Source: Pseudomonas sp. R76
Lineage (GTDB): Bacteria > Pseudomonadota > Gammaproteobacteria > Pseudomonadales > Pseudomonadaceae
Direction: 5' to 3'
DNA length: 64,000 nt
Assembly: GCF_009834565.1 (NCBI RefSeq)
Contig: NZ_CP019428.1
Span: 5,332,001 to 5,396,000, forward strand
Within the stretch, counting starts at the first letter, position 1. Each line of letters opens with the position of its first letter. This document shows positions 25,728-34,636 of this stretch, one piece after another. A program made the position numbers and the translations under genes. The notes under the pieces were generated by a model that made no database searches, was not told the DNA's origin, and saw only the letters and a program-made list of their open reading frames with translations.

Positions 25728-26888
25728 TCAGCGGCCTTTGAATTGGGCCACGTTGTCGGCATGCCCGTGTGCAGGCAATGATGCAGCAGTGCCCAAGCGT
25801 TCGCCGGTTTTGGCGTCGAACAGCAATACCTTGGCCGGGTCGAATTGCAGGGTCAGGGTCTCGCCCACCTGCGGTGCCACGTCGGGTGCCAGGCGGCAGC
25901 AGACTTTGGTGTCATTGAGTTGCACAAACACCAGGGTGTCCGGGCCGGTCGGCTCGGTGACCTGCACCTCAGCGCGAATGCTCGACGCGCTGTCGCCCTC
26001 GCCCGCCGCCAGCATGATTTGCTCCGGGCGCAGGCCCAGGATCACGTCGCGGTCCTCAAGACCGGCGTCCGACACGTTAAGCGCCAGCTCGCAACGGGCC
26101 TGGCCACTGTCGAGCAGCGCCACCAGGCGACCGTCCTTGCGTTGCAGGCGCAGCGGCACGAAGTTCATCGGCGGCGAGCCGATAAAGCTGGCCACGAATT
26201 GGTTGGCCGGGTTGTTGTAGATCTCTTTCGGCGTGCCGAACTGCTGGATAATGCCGTCCTTCATCACCGCCACTTTATCGCCCAGGGTCATCGCTTCGAT
26301 TTGATCGTGGGTGACGTAGACGGTGGTGGTTTTCAGGCGCTGGTGCATCAACTTCATTTCGGTGCGCATCTCGACGCGCAGCTTGGCGTCGAGGTTGGAC
26401 AGCGGTTCGTCGAACAGGTAGATCTTCGGCCGACGCGCCAGGGCACGGCCCATGGCCACACGCTGTTGCTGGCCACCCGAAAGCTGGCCCGGCTTGCGGT
26501 TAAGCAGGTGTTCGATCTGCAGCAGCTTGGCCACGCGCGCCACTTCGGCGTCGATGTCAGCCTGAGCCATCTTGCGGATTTTCAGGCCGAATTCGATGTT
26601 CTCGCGCACGCTCATGGTCGGGTACAGCGCGTAGGACTGGAACACCATGGCGATGTCACGGTCCTTGGGGCTCATGCCGCTCACGTCCTGGTCGCCGATC
26701 ATGATCGCGCCGCCGGTGATGGTCTCAAGCCCGGCGATGCAGTTCATCAACGTGGATTTACCGCACCCCGAAGGGCCGACCAGAATCAGGAACTCGCCCT
26801 CTTTGATCGACAGTTCGATGTTCTTCAAGGTGTCGGGCAGGCCGGCGCCATAGGTCTTGTTTACATTGCGAAGTTCAAGCGTAGCCAT
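25728..26888 (-). CDS. gtsD: Glucose ABC transporter, ATP-binding protein
   Basis: Inner-membrane-associated ATPase (386 residues) that powers sugar import. It shows Walker [10 protein letters not shown], the signature [19 protein letters not shown], Walker [18 protein letters not shown], the H-loop VTHDQIEAM, and a C-terminal MalK/UgpC-like OB-fold region ([11 protein letters not shown]). It follows gtsC by two bases and is the last transporter gene before oprB. Its C-terminal domain could take regulatory contacts, as in MalK. Confidence 0.95.
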   Translation of the reverse strand: MATLELRNVNKTYGAGLPDTLKNIELSIKEGEFLILVGPSGCGKSTLMNCIAGLETITGGAIMIGDQDVSGMSPKDRDIAMVFQSYALYPTMSVRENIEFGLKIRKMAQADIDAEVARVAKLLQIEHLLNRKPGQLSGGQQQRVAMGRALARRPKIYLFDEPLSNLDAKLRVEMRTEMKLMHQRLKTTTVYVTHDQIEAMTLGDKVAVMKDGIIQQFGTPKEIYNNPANQFVASFIGSPPMNFVPLRLQRKDGRLVALLDSGQARCELALNVSDAGLEDRDVILGLRPEQIMLAAGEGDSASSIRAEVQVTEPTGPDTLVFVQLNDTKVCCRLAPDVAPQVGETLTLQFDPAKVLLFDAKTGERLGTAASLPAHGHADNVAQFKGR

Positions 26889-26890
26889 GA

Positions 26891-27736
26891 TTACCCCTTG
26901 ACCGCGCCGGCCGTGAGGCCGCGCACGAAATACTTGCCTGCGATCACATAGACCAGCAGGGTCGGCAGCCCGGCGATCATCGCCGCCGCCATATCCACGT
27001 TATATTCCTTGGCCCCGGTGCTGGTGTTGACCAGGTTGTTCAGCGCCACCGTGATGGGCTGCGAGTCGCCGCTGGAGAACACCACACCGAACAGGAAGTC
27101 GTTCCAGATCTGAGTGAACTGCCAGATCAGGCAGACCATGATGATCGGGGTCGACATCGGCAGAATGATCTGACGGAAGATGGTGAAAAAGCCTGCACCG
27201 TCCAGTCGTGCCGCCTTGATCAGCGCGTCAGGAATGCTCACGTAGTAGTTACGGAAGAACAGTGTAGTAAACGCCAACCCGTAGACCACGTGCACAAACA
27301 CCAGGCCCGTGGTGGTGCTGGCCAGGCCCATCTTGCCGAGGGTGAACGAGGCTGGCAGCAACACCGTCTGGAACGGCAGGAAACAGCCGAACAACAGCAG
27401 GCCGAAGAACAACTGCGAGCCTTTGAAGCGCCAGAACGACAGCACGTAGCCGTTCAGCGCGCCGATGGCGGTTGAGATCAGCACCGCCGGAACGGTGATC
27501 TTGATCGAGTTCCAGAAGTAACCGTCAACAGTGGCCCAGGCCTTGACCCAGCCGATGCCGGTGACCACGGTCGGCCAGCTCAGCAGGTTGCCGGTGCTGA
27601 TGTCTTCCGGGGTTTTAAAGCTGGTCAGCAGCATCACCACCAGCGGCACCAGGTACAACAGCACAGCGAGGATCAGCACCGCGTAGATCGCGACGCGACT
27701 CAGGCTGATGGAAGGTTTGGAAGCGAGACTAGTCAT
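26891..27736 (-). CDS. gtsC: Glucose ABC transporter, permease
   Basis: A 281-residue inner-membrane permease of the MalG type with six predicted helices, starting VAIYAVLILAVLLYLVPLVVMLL. The EAA loop that docks on the ATPase is visible (YYVSIPDALIKAARLDGAGFFTIFRQIILPMSTP). Its start overlaps the gtsB end by eight bases. Confidence 0.94.
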   Translation of the reverse strand: MTSLASKPSISLSRVAIYAVLILAVLLYLVPLVVMLLTSFKTPEDISTGNLLSWPTVVTGIGWVKAWATVDGYFWNSIKITVPAVLISTAIGALNGYVLSFWRFKGSQLFFGLLLFGCFLPFQTVLLPASFTLGKMGLASTTTGLVFVHVVYGLAFTTLFFRNYYVSIPDALIKAARLDGAGFFTIFRQIILPMSTPIIMVCLIWQFTQIWNDFLFGVVFSSGDSQPITVALNNLVNTSTGAKEYNVDMAAAMIAGLPTLLVYVIAGKYFVRGLTAGAVKG

Positions 27737-28637
27737 TACGCTTGGTCCTCAGCTCGGAGTACAGGTAAGGCACGATGATCGCGAGGATCGCGCCGAGCAT
27801 CAGGATTGCACTGGCCGAGCCCATGCCCATCTGGCCACGACTGAAGGTGAACGAGTACATGAACATCGCGGGCAGGTCGGAGGAGTAGCCCGGGCCGCCA
27901 GCGGTCATCGCCGCGACCAGGTCGAAGCTCTTGATCGCAATGTGCGCGAGGATCATCACCGCACTGAAGAACACCGGACGCAGGCTTGGCAGCACCACGC
28001 TCCAGTAGATACGCGGCAGGCTGGCGCCGTCGATCTGGGCGGCACGAATGATCGATTGATCAACGCCACGCAGGCCGGCGAGGAACATCGCCATGATGAA
28101 GCCCGAGGCTTGCCATACGGCGGCAATCACCAGGCAGTACACCACGCGGTCCGGGTCGATCAGCCAGTCGAGACGGAAGCCTTCCCAGCCCCAGTCACGC
28201 AGAAGTTTGTCCAGGCCCATGCCCGGGTTGAGCAGCCATTTCCAGGCCGTACCGGTCACGATCATCGAGAGCGCCATCGGGTACAGGTAAATGGTGCGGA
28301 TAAAACCTTCGCGGCGGATTTTCTGGTCGAGGAAGATCGCCAGGGTCACGCCAATCACCAGGGTGATACCGATAAACATCCCGCCAAAAACCGCCAGGTT
28401 CTTGCTCGCTACCCACCAGCGGTCGTTGTCGAACAACCGCGCATATTGCGCAAGACCGGCCCATTTGTAGCTTGGCAGGAACGTGGAATTGGTGAACGAC
28501 AGAACGAACGTCCACAGGATGTAACCGTAGAAGCCCACCAGCACGATGAACATGCTGGGCGCAAGCACCAGTTTAGGGAGCCAGCGCTGCAGTGCATCGA
28601 ACGGCGAGGCCTTGCTGAACACAGCAACAGAACTCAT
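27729..28637 (-). CDS. gtsB: Glucose ABC transporter, permease
   Basis: A 302-residue MalF-type permease with an N-terminal FIVLVGFYGYILWTFVLSF helix and an EAA-like loop (RGVDQSIIRAAQIDGASLPRIYWSVVLPSLRPV). It pairs with GtsC to form the membrane channel. It is separated from gtsA by 92 bp that contain a long hairpin, which may set the protein ratio between binding protein and permeases. Confidence 0.94.
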   Translation of the reverse strand: MSSVAVFSKASPFDALQRWLPKLVLAPSMFIVLVGFYGYILWTFVLSFTNSTFLPSYKWAGLAQYARLFDNDRWWVASKNLAVFGGMFIGITLVIGVTLAIFLDQKIRREGFIRTIYLYPMALSMIVTGTAWKWLLNPGMGLDKLLRDWGWEGFRLDWLIDPDRVVYCLVIAAVWQASGFIMAMFLAGLRGVDQSIIRAAQIDGASLPRIYWSVVLPSLRPVFFSAVMILAHIAIKSFDLVAAMTAGGPGYSSDLPAMFMYSFTFSRGQMGMGSASAILMLGAILAIIVPYLYSELRTKRND

Positions 28638-28677
28638 GGGAAAATCCAGTACAGAGAAAAAGGACTACAGGAACAAA

Positions 28678-28712
28678 CCTTGTGAGGGGTCAGGGGGTTT
28701 CCCCCCACAAGG
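28678..28712. promoter_or_regulatory. Intercistronic hairpin between gtsA and gtsB
   Basis: CCTTGTG ... GGGGG-TTT-CCCCC-CACAAGG: outer 7-bp and inner 5-bp stems with an 8-base bulge on one side. There is no T run after it, so it looks more like an mRNA stabiliser or partial attenuator than a full terminator. It would protect the upstream gtsA message. Confidence 0.6.
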
Positions 28713-28729
28713 ATCAGCCGTGCTAACCG

Positions 28730-30016
28730 TTACTTCGCAGACTTGATCGCAGCGCCGAGTTTCTTGGCGGTGTCGGCCGGGTCGGCTTTCGGGTCGTTGA
28801 TGTAGTTGGTCACGACATCAAAGAACGCACCTTGCACAGCCAGGGTGGTGGCCATGTTGTGCGCCATGCTTGGCTGCAGGCCGCCGGTCTTGGCGTCAGC
28901 CAGGAAGTCCTTGGCAGCGGTCTGGGCGCAGGAATCGAAACCGAGCTTGTCCATTTCATTGAGCATGTCGGTACGAACCGGGATCGAGCCTTTGTTGATG
29001 CTGAAGACTTTCTGGAAGTTCTCACCCAGCACGACTTTGGCGATGTCCTGCTGACCGGCAGCAGTGCCTTTGTCTTTCTGCTTGAACACCGCCAGGGAGT
29101 CGATGTTGTAGGTGAAGGCTTTGTCGGTGCCAGGGAAGGCTACGCACTCGTAGTCCTTGCCGGCGACTTTCTTGGCGGCGGTCCATTCGGACTTGGCCCA
29201 GTCACCCATGATCTGCATGCCGGCCTTGCCGTTGATGACCTTGCCTGCTTCGAGGTTCCAGTCCTGGCCTTTGCCGTCAACGTCCATGTAGGTCGCGACT
29301 TTCTTCAGCTCAGTCAGGGCCTTGACCATTTCCGGGCCGGTGAGCGCGCCGTTATCCAGGTCGACCAGGGCTTTCTTGTAGCCATCGGCGCCCATTACCG
29401 ACAGGACTACCGCTTCGAATACGGTGCTGTCCTGCCAAGGCTGGCCACCGTGGGCCAGCGGAATGAAGCCCGCGGCTTTCAGCTTGTCGCCGGCTGCGTA
29501 GAATTCTTCGAGGGTGGTCGGGTTTTTGGTGATACCGGCTTTCTTGAAGACTTCCGGGTTGATCCACAGCCAGTTCACGCGGTGGATATTGACCGGTACG
29601 GCGACGTAGTCACCTTCGTACTTCACGGTGTCGGAGACTTTCTTGTCGAGCAGGGAGTCCCACTTCTCGTCCTTGGACACTTGTTTCAGGACGTCGGTGT
29701 CGAGCAAGCCAGTCGATGCCCACTCCTGGATGTCGGGGCCTTTGATCTGGGCCACGCCCGGTGGGTTACCGGCCACTGCGCGGCTTTTCAGCACAGTCAT
29801 GGCCGTGGCACCACCGCCACCTGCGACGGCACCGTCTTTCCAGGTGAAGCCGTCTTTCTCAACTTGGGCCTTCAGGACATCTACAGCCGCTTTTTCACCG
29901 CCGGAGGTCCACCAATGCACAACTTCAACCGTCCCTTTCGAGTCGGCGGCAAATGCACTGAGGGGAAACAACGAGGCAATGGAAATAGCGACGGCGAGGC
30001 GATTAATCGCGTTCAT
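28730..30016 (-). CDS. gtsA: Glucose ABC transporter, periplasmic substrate-binding protein
   Basis: A 428-residue periplasmic sugar-binding protein. The signal peptide is cleaved near [10 protein letters not shown]. The mature part begins [22 protein letters not shown], a typical start for family 1 sugar-binding proteins, and has the [10 protein letters not shown] and [12 protein letters not shown] segments. It heads gtsABCD-oprB. An AACAACAA Crc-type motif lies 15-22 bases upstream of the ATG. A promoter module with a palindrome (30071-30139) is shared with the upstream AGE isomerase gene. Confidence 0.95.
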   Translation of the reverse strand: MNAINRLAVAISIASLFPLSAFAADSKGTVEVVHWWTSGGEKAAVDVLKAQVEKDGFTWKDGAVAGGGGATAMTVLKSRAVAGNPPGVAQIKGPDIQEWASTGLLDTDVLKQVSKDEKWDSLLDKKVSDTVKYEGDYVAVPVNIHRVNWLWINPEVFKKAGITKNPTTLEEFYAAGDKLKAAGFIPLAHGGQPWQDSTVFEAVVLSVMGADGYKKALVDLDNGALTGPEMVKALTELKKVATYMDVDGKGQDWNLEAGKVINGKAGMQIMGDWAKSEWTAAKKVAGKDYECVAFPGTDKAFTYNIDSLAVFKQKDKGTAAGQQDIAKVVLGENFQKVFSINKGSIPVRTDMLNEMDKLGFDSCAQTAAKDFLADAKTGGLQPSMAHNMATTLAVQGAFFDVVTNYINDPKADPADTAKKLGAAIKSAK

Positions 30017-30030
30017 CTGAGTACCTTTTC

Positions 30031-30038
30031 TTGTTGTT
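30031..30038 (-). promoter_or_regulatory. Candidate Crc/Hfq (CA) motif in the gtsA leader
   Basis: AACAACAA on the minus strand, an exact AAnAAnAA match, directly before the AAAAGG ribosome site of gtsA. Confidence 0.55.
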
Positions 30039-30070
30039 ATGCATGCAAGTCTAGAGCTTGCGCTGCACGG

Positions 30071-30139
30071 AGTTTAAACAGGGATTTTCCGGGCGCAGGT
30101 AACAAAGGGACGTACAAATGTCACCACTTGGTGACATAA
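30071..30139 (-). promoter_or_regulatory. gtsA promoter module with palindrome
   Basis: Three elements recur with the same spacing upstream of the AGE gene: AGTTTAAACAGGG (30071), GCAGGTAACAAAGGGA (30095) and AAATGTCAC-N6-GTGACAT (30116). The palindrome overlaps the last codons and stop of the AGE gene. The first element resembles a -10 region on the minus strand; the palindrome would be the upstream activator or repressor site. Confidence 0.55.
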
Positions 30140-31380
30140 AGGCCCCGACCCAACGCACTGGTCATGCTGGGTGACAAGGGTAGCGCAGGCAGCACCACCG
30201 CTTGCCAGGCGTGATAAAGGTCCGGTTTACCGCCCCAGATCTTGCTGCTGGGCTGGTTGTGCGGGCTGAGTTCGTGATGCCAACTGCCGTGGATACGGTC
30301 GATGAAGTGAGTTTCGCAAAACTCCCAGAAGCGCCGATACCAGGTTTCGTAATGCAGCTCACCGGTACGTTTGAGCAAGGCCTGTGCGGCGGCGCTGGCC
30401 TCGGCGTGGGTCCAGTGCAGGCGTTCGCGCACCACCGGGCGATGGTTCCAGTCCAGGGTGTAGACAATGCCGGGAGCACCGTCCACCGCCCAGGCGTATT
30501 CGCAGGCACTGGCGAACAAGCCTTGGGCGTCGGTTACCAGCCAGTCCGGCGTGGCCAGACCGGCTTGCAGGCGTGCGGCTTCCAGGTGCAGCACCAGCCG
30601 CGCCCACTCAAAGCCGTGACCGGGGGTGATGCCATACGGGCGGAAGCCATCGGCGGGGTTGTCTTCGTTGTAGCTGAGCAGCGGTTTCCAGTGGGCGTCG
30701 AAATGCTCGATGACCATAAACTGATTGCCGGCTGCGTGGCTGTGGATAACCCGCTCGACGATACGCAGCGCGCGGTCCAGCCAGCGCGTATCACCGGTGA
30801 CATCCGCCAGGGCCAGGAACGCCTCGGTGGCGTGCATGTTGCTGTTGGCGCCGCGATAAGCCTCCACACCCGTCCAGTCCTGGGCAAAGGATTCGAGCAT
30901 GACGCCCTCTTCCTCGCTCCAGAAAAACTGGTCGATGATGTGCACGGCGTCGTTCAACAGATTTTGCGCACCGGGCGCGCCGGCCACCACTGCCGAGCTG
31001 GCCGCCAAGGCGACGAATGCATGCAGGTAAGCCGCTTTGCCACGGTTGCCATCAAGCGCGTGAGGCGCAGCAAACCAGCCACCGTGCTCGCTGTCGCGCA
31101 ACGGGCCACTGAGCGCCGCAACGCCGTGCGCCACCAGCTCGGCATAACCGGGCAGCCCCATGGCGTGGGCCATGGCGAAGCTGTGGGTCATGCGGGCGGT
31201 GTTCATGGTTTCGGCGTGGGCGTCGGCCGGGAGTTGGCCGTTGTCATCGAGGTTGCCAAAGCCGTCAGAAAGGCGTGAAGCCTTGGCGAATGCCAGCAGG
31301 CGCTGGCCTTCGGTGGCAAGCCAGGAGTGATGGGCAGGTGCGTTCAGCCAACTGCTGGCAGGCAGTGGTTGGGTGGTCAT
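30121..31380 (-). CDS. AGE-family sugar isomerase/epimerase (mannose isomerase-like)
   Basis: A 419-residue (alpha/alpha)6-barrel protein of the N-acylglucosamine-2-epimerase superfamily, closest in look to YihS/D-mannose isomerase. Conserved histidines appear in MTHSFAMAHAMG, NSNMHATEAFLAL, ITPGHGFEWARLVLHLE and GSWHHELSPHNQP. It probably interconverts mannose, fructose and perhaps glucose without phosphate. Located 104 bp upstream of gtsA and sharing its promoter module and a Crc-type leader motif, it likely serves sugars imported by Gts. It has no signal peptide, so it acts in the cytosol. Confidence 0.83.
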   Translation of the reverse strand: MTTQPLPASSWLNAPAHHSWLATEGQRLLAFAKASRLSDGFGNLDDNGQLPADAHAETMNTARMTHSFAMAHAMGLPGYAELVAHGVAALSGPLRDSEHGGWFAAPHALDGNRGKAAYLHAFVALAASSAVVAGAPGAQNLLNDAVHIIDQFFWSEEEGVMLESFAQDWTGVEAYRGANSNMHATEAFLALADVTGDTRWLDRALRIVERVIHSHAAGNQFMVIEHFDAHWKPLLSYNEDNPADGFRPYGITPGHGFEWARLVLHLEAARLQAGLATPDWLVTDAQGLFASACEYAWAVDGAPGIVYTLDWNHRPVVRERLHWTHAEASAAAQALLKRTGELHYETWYRRFWEFCETHFIDRIHGSWHHELSPHNQPSSKIWGGKPDLYHAWQAVVLPALPLSPSMTSALGRGLYVTKW

Positions 31381-31389
31381 AAGTAGCCC

Positions 31390-31397
31390 TTATTATT
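31390..31397 (-). promoter_or_regulatory. Candidate Crc/Hfq (CA) motif in the AGE gene leader
   Basis: AATAATAA on the minus strand, an exact AAnAAnAA match, 10 bases upstream of the ATG and just before the AGGG ribosome site. Confidence 0.5.
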
Positions 31398-31414
31398 TTT
31401 TATGGGATGACAGG

Positions 31415-31483
31415 AGTCTAAACAAGGGCGCGTTGGGGGCAAGTAACGAAGGGGAGGGGAAATGTCACTGGGCGGTGACATTT
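31415..31483 (-). promoter_or_regulatory. AGE-gene promoter module with palindrome
   Basis: AGTCTAAACAAGGG (31415), GCAAGTAACGAAGGGG (31439) and the perfect palindrome AAATGTCAC-N6-GTGACATTT (31460-31483), at 24 and 21 bp spacings exactly as upstream of gtsA. Confidence 0.6.
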
Positions 31484-31491
31484 ACCAAAAC

Positions 31492-31626
31492 GATCGTTCC
31501 CACGCTCTGCGTGGGAACGCAACCTCGGACGCTCCGCGTCCAGCAGACGACGAATGGCTTAAGCTCCACGCAAGGGTGACGCAGAGCGTCACGGGATGCA
31601 TTCCCACGCAGAGCGTGGGAATGATC
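31492..31626. repeat. Four-hairpin intergenic repeat (family B), copy 4
   Basis: Longest copy (135 bp): outer GATCGTTCCCACGCTCTGCG arms plus a longer central spacer. It separates the coiled-coil gene from the AGE promoter. Confidence 0.85.
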
Positions 31627-31637
31627 AGGTCCGTGTA

Positions 31638-32462
31638 CTACTGCCCCAGCGGCCTGATCTTCGCGGGCGCGTTGAGCTGTTGTTGCAGGTTCTGCACCTG
31701 GCTCTGCAAGGTGGTGATATTGCGCGTGGTCTGGATGCGGAACACGTCGAACTCTTTATTGGTCGGCGCATCACTGTTAACCGGCTGGCTGTCCTGCGCG
31801 CTTTTGAGCACCACCAGGTCTTGCTCGATACGGGCAATCGCGGCGCTCGGGTTGCCCTGTTTCTTCAGCGCGGCCACGTCGGCGGACAGCTCCTTGACGT
31901 CACCTTGCGCCGCCTTGAGCGTTGCCACCGCCTCGGTCAGCGCCTGCACCTGGCCTTGCAGCTTGCTGTTGGCGTTCGACAGGTCGGTGGTGCTGGCGGT
32001 CATTTGTGCCAGGCGCTGGTCCAGTTCGGTGGCTTGACCGGCGACACCGACCTGCTGCTTGCCTTGCTCCTGCAACTGCGCTTCCAACTGCTTGATCTGT
32101 AATTTCAGCGCTTCACTGCCGTTGTTCACGTTGGCTTCGCTGGCTACCACCTTGCCGGAAATGTCCTGCAGGCGCCCCGCCGCTTCCTCGCTGATGCGCG
32201 CAAAACTTTCCTGGGTGGCGACCAATTGCTGGCCCATCAGGGAAATCTGCTGGAAGCTCCACCAGGCAAGGCCCGCAAAGGCGATCAGCAGCGCGCCGAC
32301 CAACGCCCACAACGGGCCGGTGCTGGCGCTCTTGACCTTGACCACAGGCGTATTGCGCGAGCGCACCGACGTGGCCGGGCTTGGCTCGAAATCATCATCG
32401 TCCCCGATGTCGGCCCGCAGGCTGGGAACGTTGTCGAAGTCGTCTTTAGCATCGTTACGCAT
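31638..32462 (-). CDS. Membrane-anchored coiled-coil protein
   Basis: A 274-residue protein with an acidic cytoplasmic N-terminus (DDFDNVPSLRADIGDDDDFE), one membrane helix (LWALVGALLIAFAGLAWWSF, about residues 50-69) and a long Gln/Ala/Leu-rich coiled coil (about 75-270, e.g. LKLQIKQLEAQLQEQGKQ). No enzymatic motif is visible. The layout suggests a single-span inner-membrane scaffold with a periplasmic rod. It is separated from the next gene upstream (epimerase) by 130 bp. Confidence 0.75.
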   Translation of the reverse strand: MRNDAKDDFDNVPSLRADIGDDDDFEPSPATSVRSRNTPVVKVKSASTGPLWALVGALLIAFAGLAWWSFQQISLMGQQLVATQESFARISEEAAGRLQDISGKVVASEANVNNGSEALKLQIKQLEAQLQEQGKQQVGVAGQATELDQRLAQMTASTTDLSNANSKLQGQVQALTEAVATLKAAQGDVKELSADVAALKKQGNPSAAIARIEQDLVVLKSAQDSQPVNSDAPTNKEFDVFRIQTTRNITTLQSQVQNLQQQLNAPAKIRPLGQ

Positions 32463-32592
32463 GAATCAACCCTGAATCGGTGAGATGGCTACCTTAAAAA
32501 AAGCCGAGCGACCGCAGTATAAACCGCGCCTGCGCCGCACTGATCGACCCGGAACCGCGGATTCGGTTCCCGAAGTGTTGCTGGGTGTGAGC

Positions 32593-33591
32593 TTACTGGC
32601 GCCCCGGATCCTGGGCGCGCCACCAGCTGCAGAACTCATCGAGCGCAGTCCACAGGCTGACCTTGGGCTCGTAGTCCAGATAATGCCTCGCCCGGCTGAT
32701 GTCGAGGGTGAAATCTTTGTTCATCACCTGCATGCCCAAGCGTGACAACGCCGGCTCCGGGCGCCCTGGCCACATGGCGCAGAATGCTTCGTTCAACGCC
32801 GCCACGCTGTAGGACAAACCGTAAGAGCGATAACGCGTGACTTGGGGCATGTCCATCTGGCGCATCACGTAGTTGACCACATCCCACACCGGCACCGGCG
32901 TGCCGTTGCTGATGTTGTAGGCCTTGCCCAACGCCGAGCCGGTCGCGAGCAAACTGCTCAGCAGCGCTTCGTTGAGGTTGTGCACGCTGGTGAAGTCGAC
33001 CTTGTTCAGGCCGTCGCCGACGATCGCCAGGCGGTTCTTGCGCTGCATTTTCAACAGGCGCGGGAAGATGCTCATGTCACCGGCACCGGTGACGAAACGC
33101 GGGCGCAGGGCCAGCACTTCCAGGCCGAATTCCTGGGCACCGAACACCTTTTGCTCCGCCAGGTACTTGGTGGCCGCGTACGGGTGCTTGAAGCGCTTGG
33201 GCACTTGCTCTTCGGTCAACCCGAGGTGGTCGCGCCCATCGAAGTAGATCGACGGCGACGACAGGTGCACCAGGCGCCCGACGCGCTGCTTGAGGCAGGC
33301 CTCGACAACGTTTTCGGTGACCAGCACGTTGCCTTGATGAAAGTCCTGATACTTGCCCCATAGCCCGACAGCGCCGGCGCAATGCACCACCGCTTCGACA
33401 TCGCGGCACAGGTCGCGCACCAGGTCGGCGTCATTCAAATCACCCTGGATAAACTCGGCGCCACGCCGTACCAGATGTTCCACACCTTCGGCACGCCGCC
33501 CGTTGACCCGCACGTCCAGGCCCTGCTCCAGGGCGAAACGCGCAAAGCGCCCGCCGATGAAGCCGCTTGCGCCGGTGACCAGAATTTTCAT
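32593..33591 (-). CDS. NAD(P)-dependent epimerase/dehydratase, 3-beta-HSD-like
   Basis: A 332-residue extended short-chain dehydrogenase. The Rossmann glycine motif TGASGFIGG is at residues 6-14, and the catalytic YxxxK is YAATK in KHPYAATKYLAEQ. The HLSSPSIYF and RPRFVTGAGD segments resemble 3-beta-hydroxysteroid dehydrogenase/isomerase-like and sugar epimerase proteins. The substrate is unknown. It is preceded by a 52-bp gap to the convergently placed argP stop, with no clear operon partner. Confidence 0.85.
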   Translation of the reverse strand: MKILVTGASGFIGGRFARFALEQGLDVRVNGRRAEGVEHLVRRGAEFIQGDLNDADLVRDLCRDVEAVVHCAGAVGLWGKYQDFHQGNVLVTENVVEACLKQRVGRLVHLSSPSIYFDGRDHLGLTEEQVPKRFKHPYAATKYLAEQKVFGAQEFGLEVLALRPRFVTGAGDMSIFPRLLKMQRKNRLAIVGDGLNKVDFTSVHNLNEALLSSLLATGSALGKAYNISNGTPVPVWDVVNYVMRQMDMPQVTRYRSYGLSYSVAALNEAFCAMWPGRPEPALSRLGMQVMNKDFTLDISRARHYLDYEPKVSLWTALDEFCSWWRAQDPGRQ

Positions 33592-33643
33592 GTATTACCC
33601 CGTGTTCTTTCGTTTTTCATCGCTGTTGCGTTGACGCCCGCCA

Positions 33644-34537
33644 TCATTCCAACGGCACCAACCATTGGCCACACGCCTGGGCCAGATGATCGGTCAACAA
33701 GCCCAATAGCTGCCCGCCACTGCGCCAATGATGCCAGTACAGCGGCACGTCGATGGGCTTATCTGGCAACAACTCGACCAATACGCCGGTTTCCAGCTGG
33801 TCGCGCACCTGTAATTCCGGGACCAGGCCCCAGCCCAGGCCGGCTTCCGTCAAGCGGATAAAGCCTTCGGAGGATGGGCATAAATGGTGTTCGAAACCGC
33901 CGTCCACGCCGAGGGAAGCCAGGTAACGGTGTTGCAGGAAATCATCCGGGCCAAACACCAGTGCCGGCGTGCGCGCCAGTTGATCGGCACGCACGCCGCC
34001 AGGGAAATGCCGGGCAATAAAGGCCGGGCTGGCCAGCGCCCGGTAGCGCATGGCGCCGAGCAGCAGGCTGCGAGCGCCCGCCACCGGGCGCTCGCTGGCG
34101 CAGATACAGGCCGCCACTTCACCGGCGCGCATGCGCTTGAGGCCGACGGTCTGGTCCTCTACCACCAGGTCCAACAACAAACGCTGCTCGGCGCAAAAGT
34201 CGCTGACGGCCTCGGCCCACCAGGTGGCCAGGCTGTCGGCATTCAGCGCGATGCGCAGGCGCTCGGGCATGCCTTCTTCATCCAGCGCCGGCACCTGGCT
34301 TTGCAGGTCGCGCTCAAGCAGCCGAACTTGTTGCACATGGTTGAGCAGGCGCCGGCCGATGTCAGTGGGCGTCGGCGGCGTGGCCCGCACCAGTACCGGC
34401 TGGCCGATGCGCGCTTCGAGCAACTTGATGCGCTGGGAGATCGCCGACTGCGACAACCCCAGCACCTGGGCGCCGCGCTCGAAGCCGGCTTGTTCCACCA
34501 CCGCTGCCAGGGCAGAAAGCAATTTATAGTCGAACAT
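33644..34537 (-). CDS. argP: ArgP/IciA LysR-family regulator
   Basis: A 297-residue LysR-type regulator with an N-terminal winged helix (MFDYKLLSALAAVVEQAGFE...VLGLSQSAISQRIKLLEARIG) and a C-terminal ligand domain (WWAEAVSDFCAEQRLLLDLVVEDQ). ArgP senses lysine/arginine and activates the exporter gene argO. Here the argO homologue is two genes away on the opposite strand, with only an ACT-domain gene between. The ATG at 34535-34537 starts exactly at the family's first helix, so a longer upstream reading is rejected. Confidence 0.93.
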   Translation of the reverse strand: MFDYKLLSALAAVVEQAGFERGAQVLGLSQSAISQRIKLLEARIGQPVLVRATPPTPTDIGRRLLNHVQQVRLLERDLQSQVPALDEEGMPERLRIALNADSLATWWAEAVSDFCAEQRLLLDLVVEDQTVGLKRMRAGEVAACICASERPVAGARSLLLGAMRYRALASPAFIARHFPGGVRADQLARTPALVFGPDDFLQHRYLASLGVDGGFEHHLCPSSEGFIRLTEAGLGWGLVPELQVRDQLETGVLVELLPDKPIDVPLYWHHWRSGGQLLGLLTDHLAQACGQWLVPLE

Positions 34538-34636
34538 CAGTTTCTCTAATGGGCGATCAGCAATATTGGTTTTTCTTATACAGCTTAGCCCGTAAGAATG
34601 ACCAGCATCGCTTCTCTCTCTATTAAGGAACTTCAC

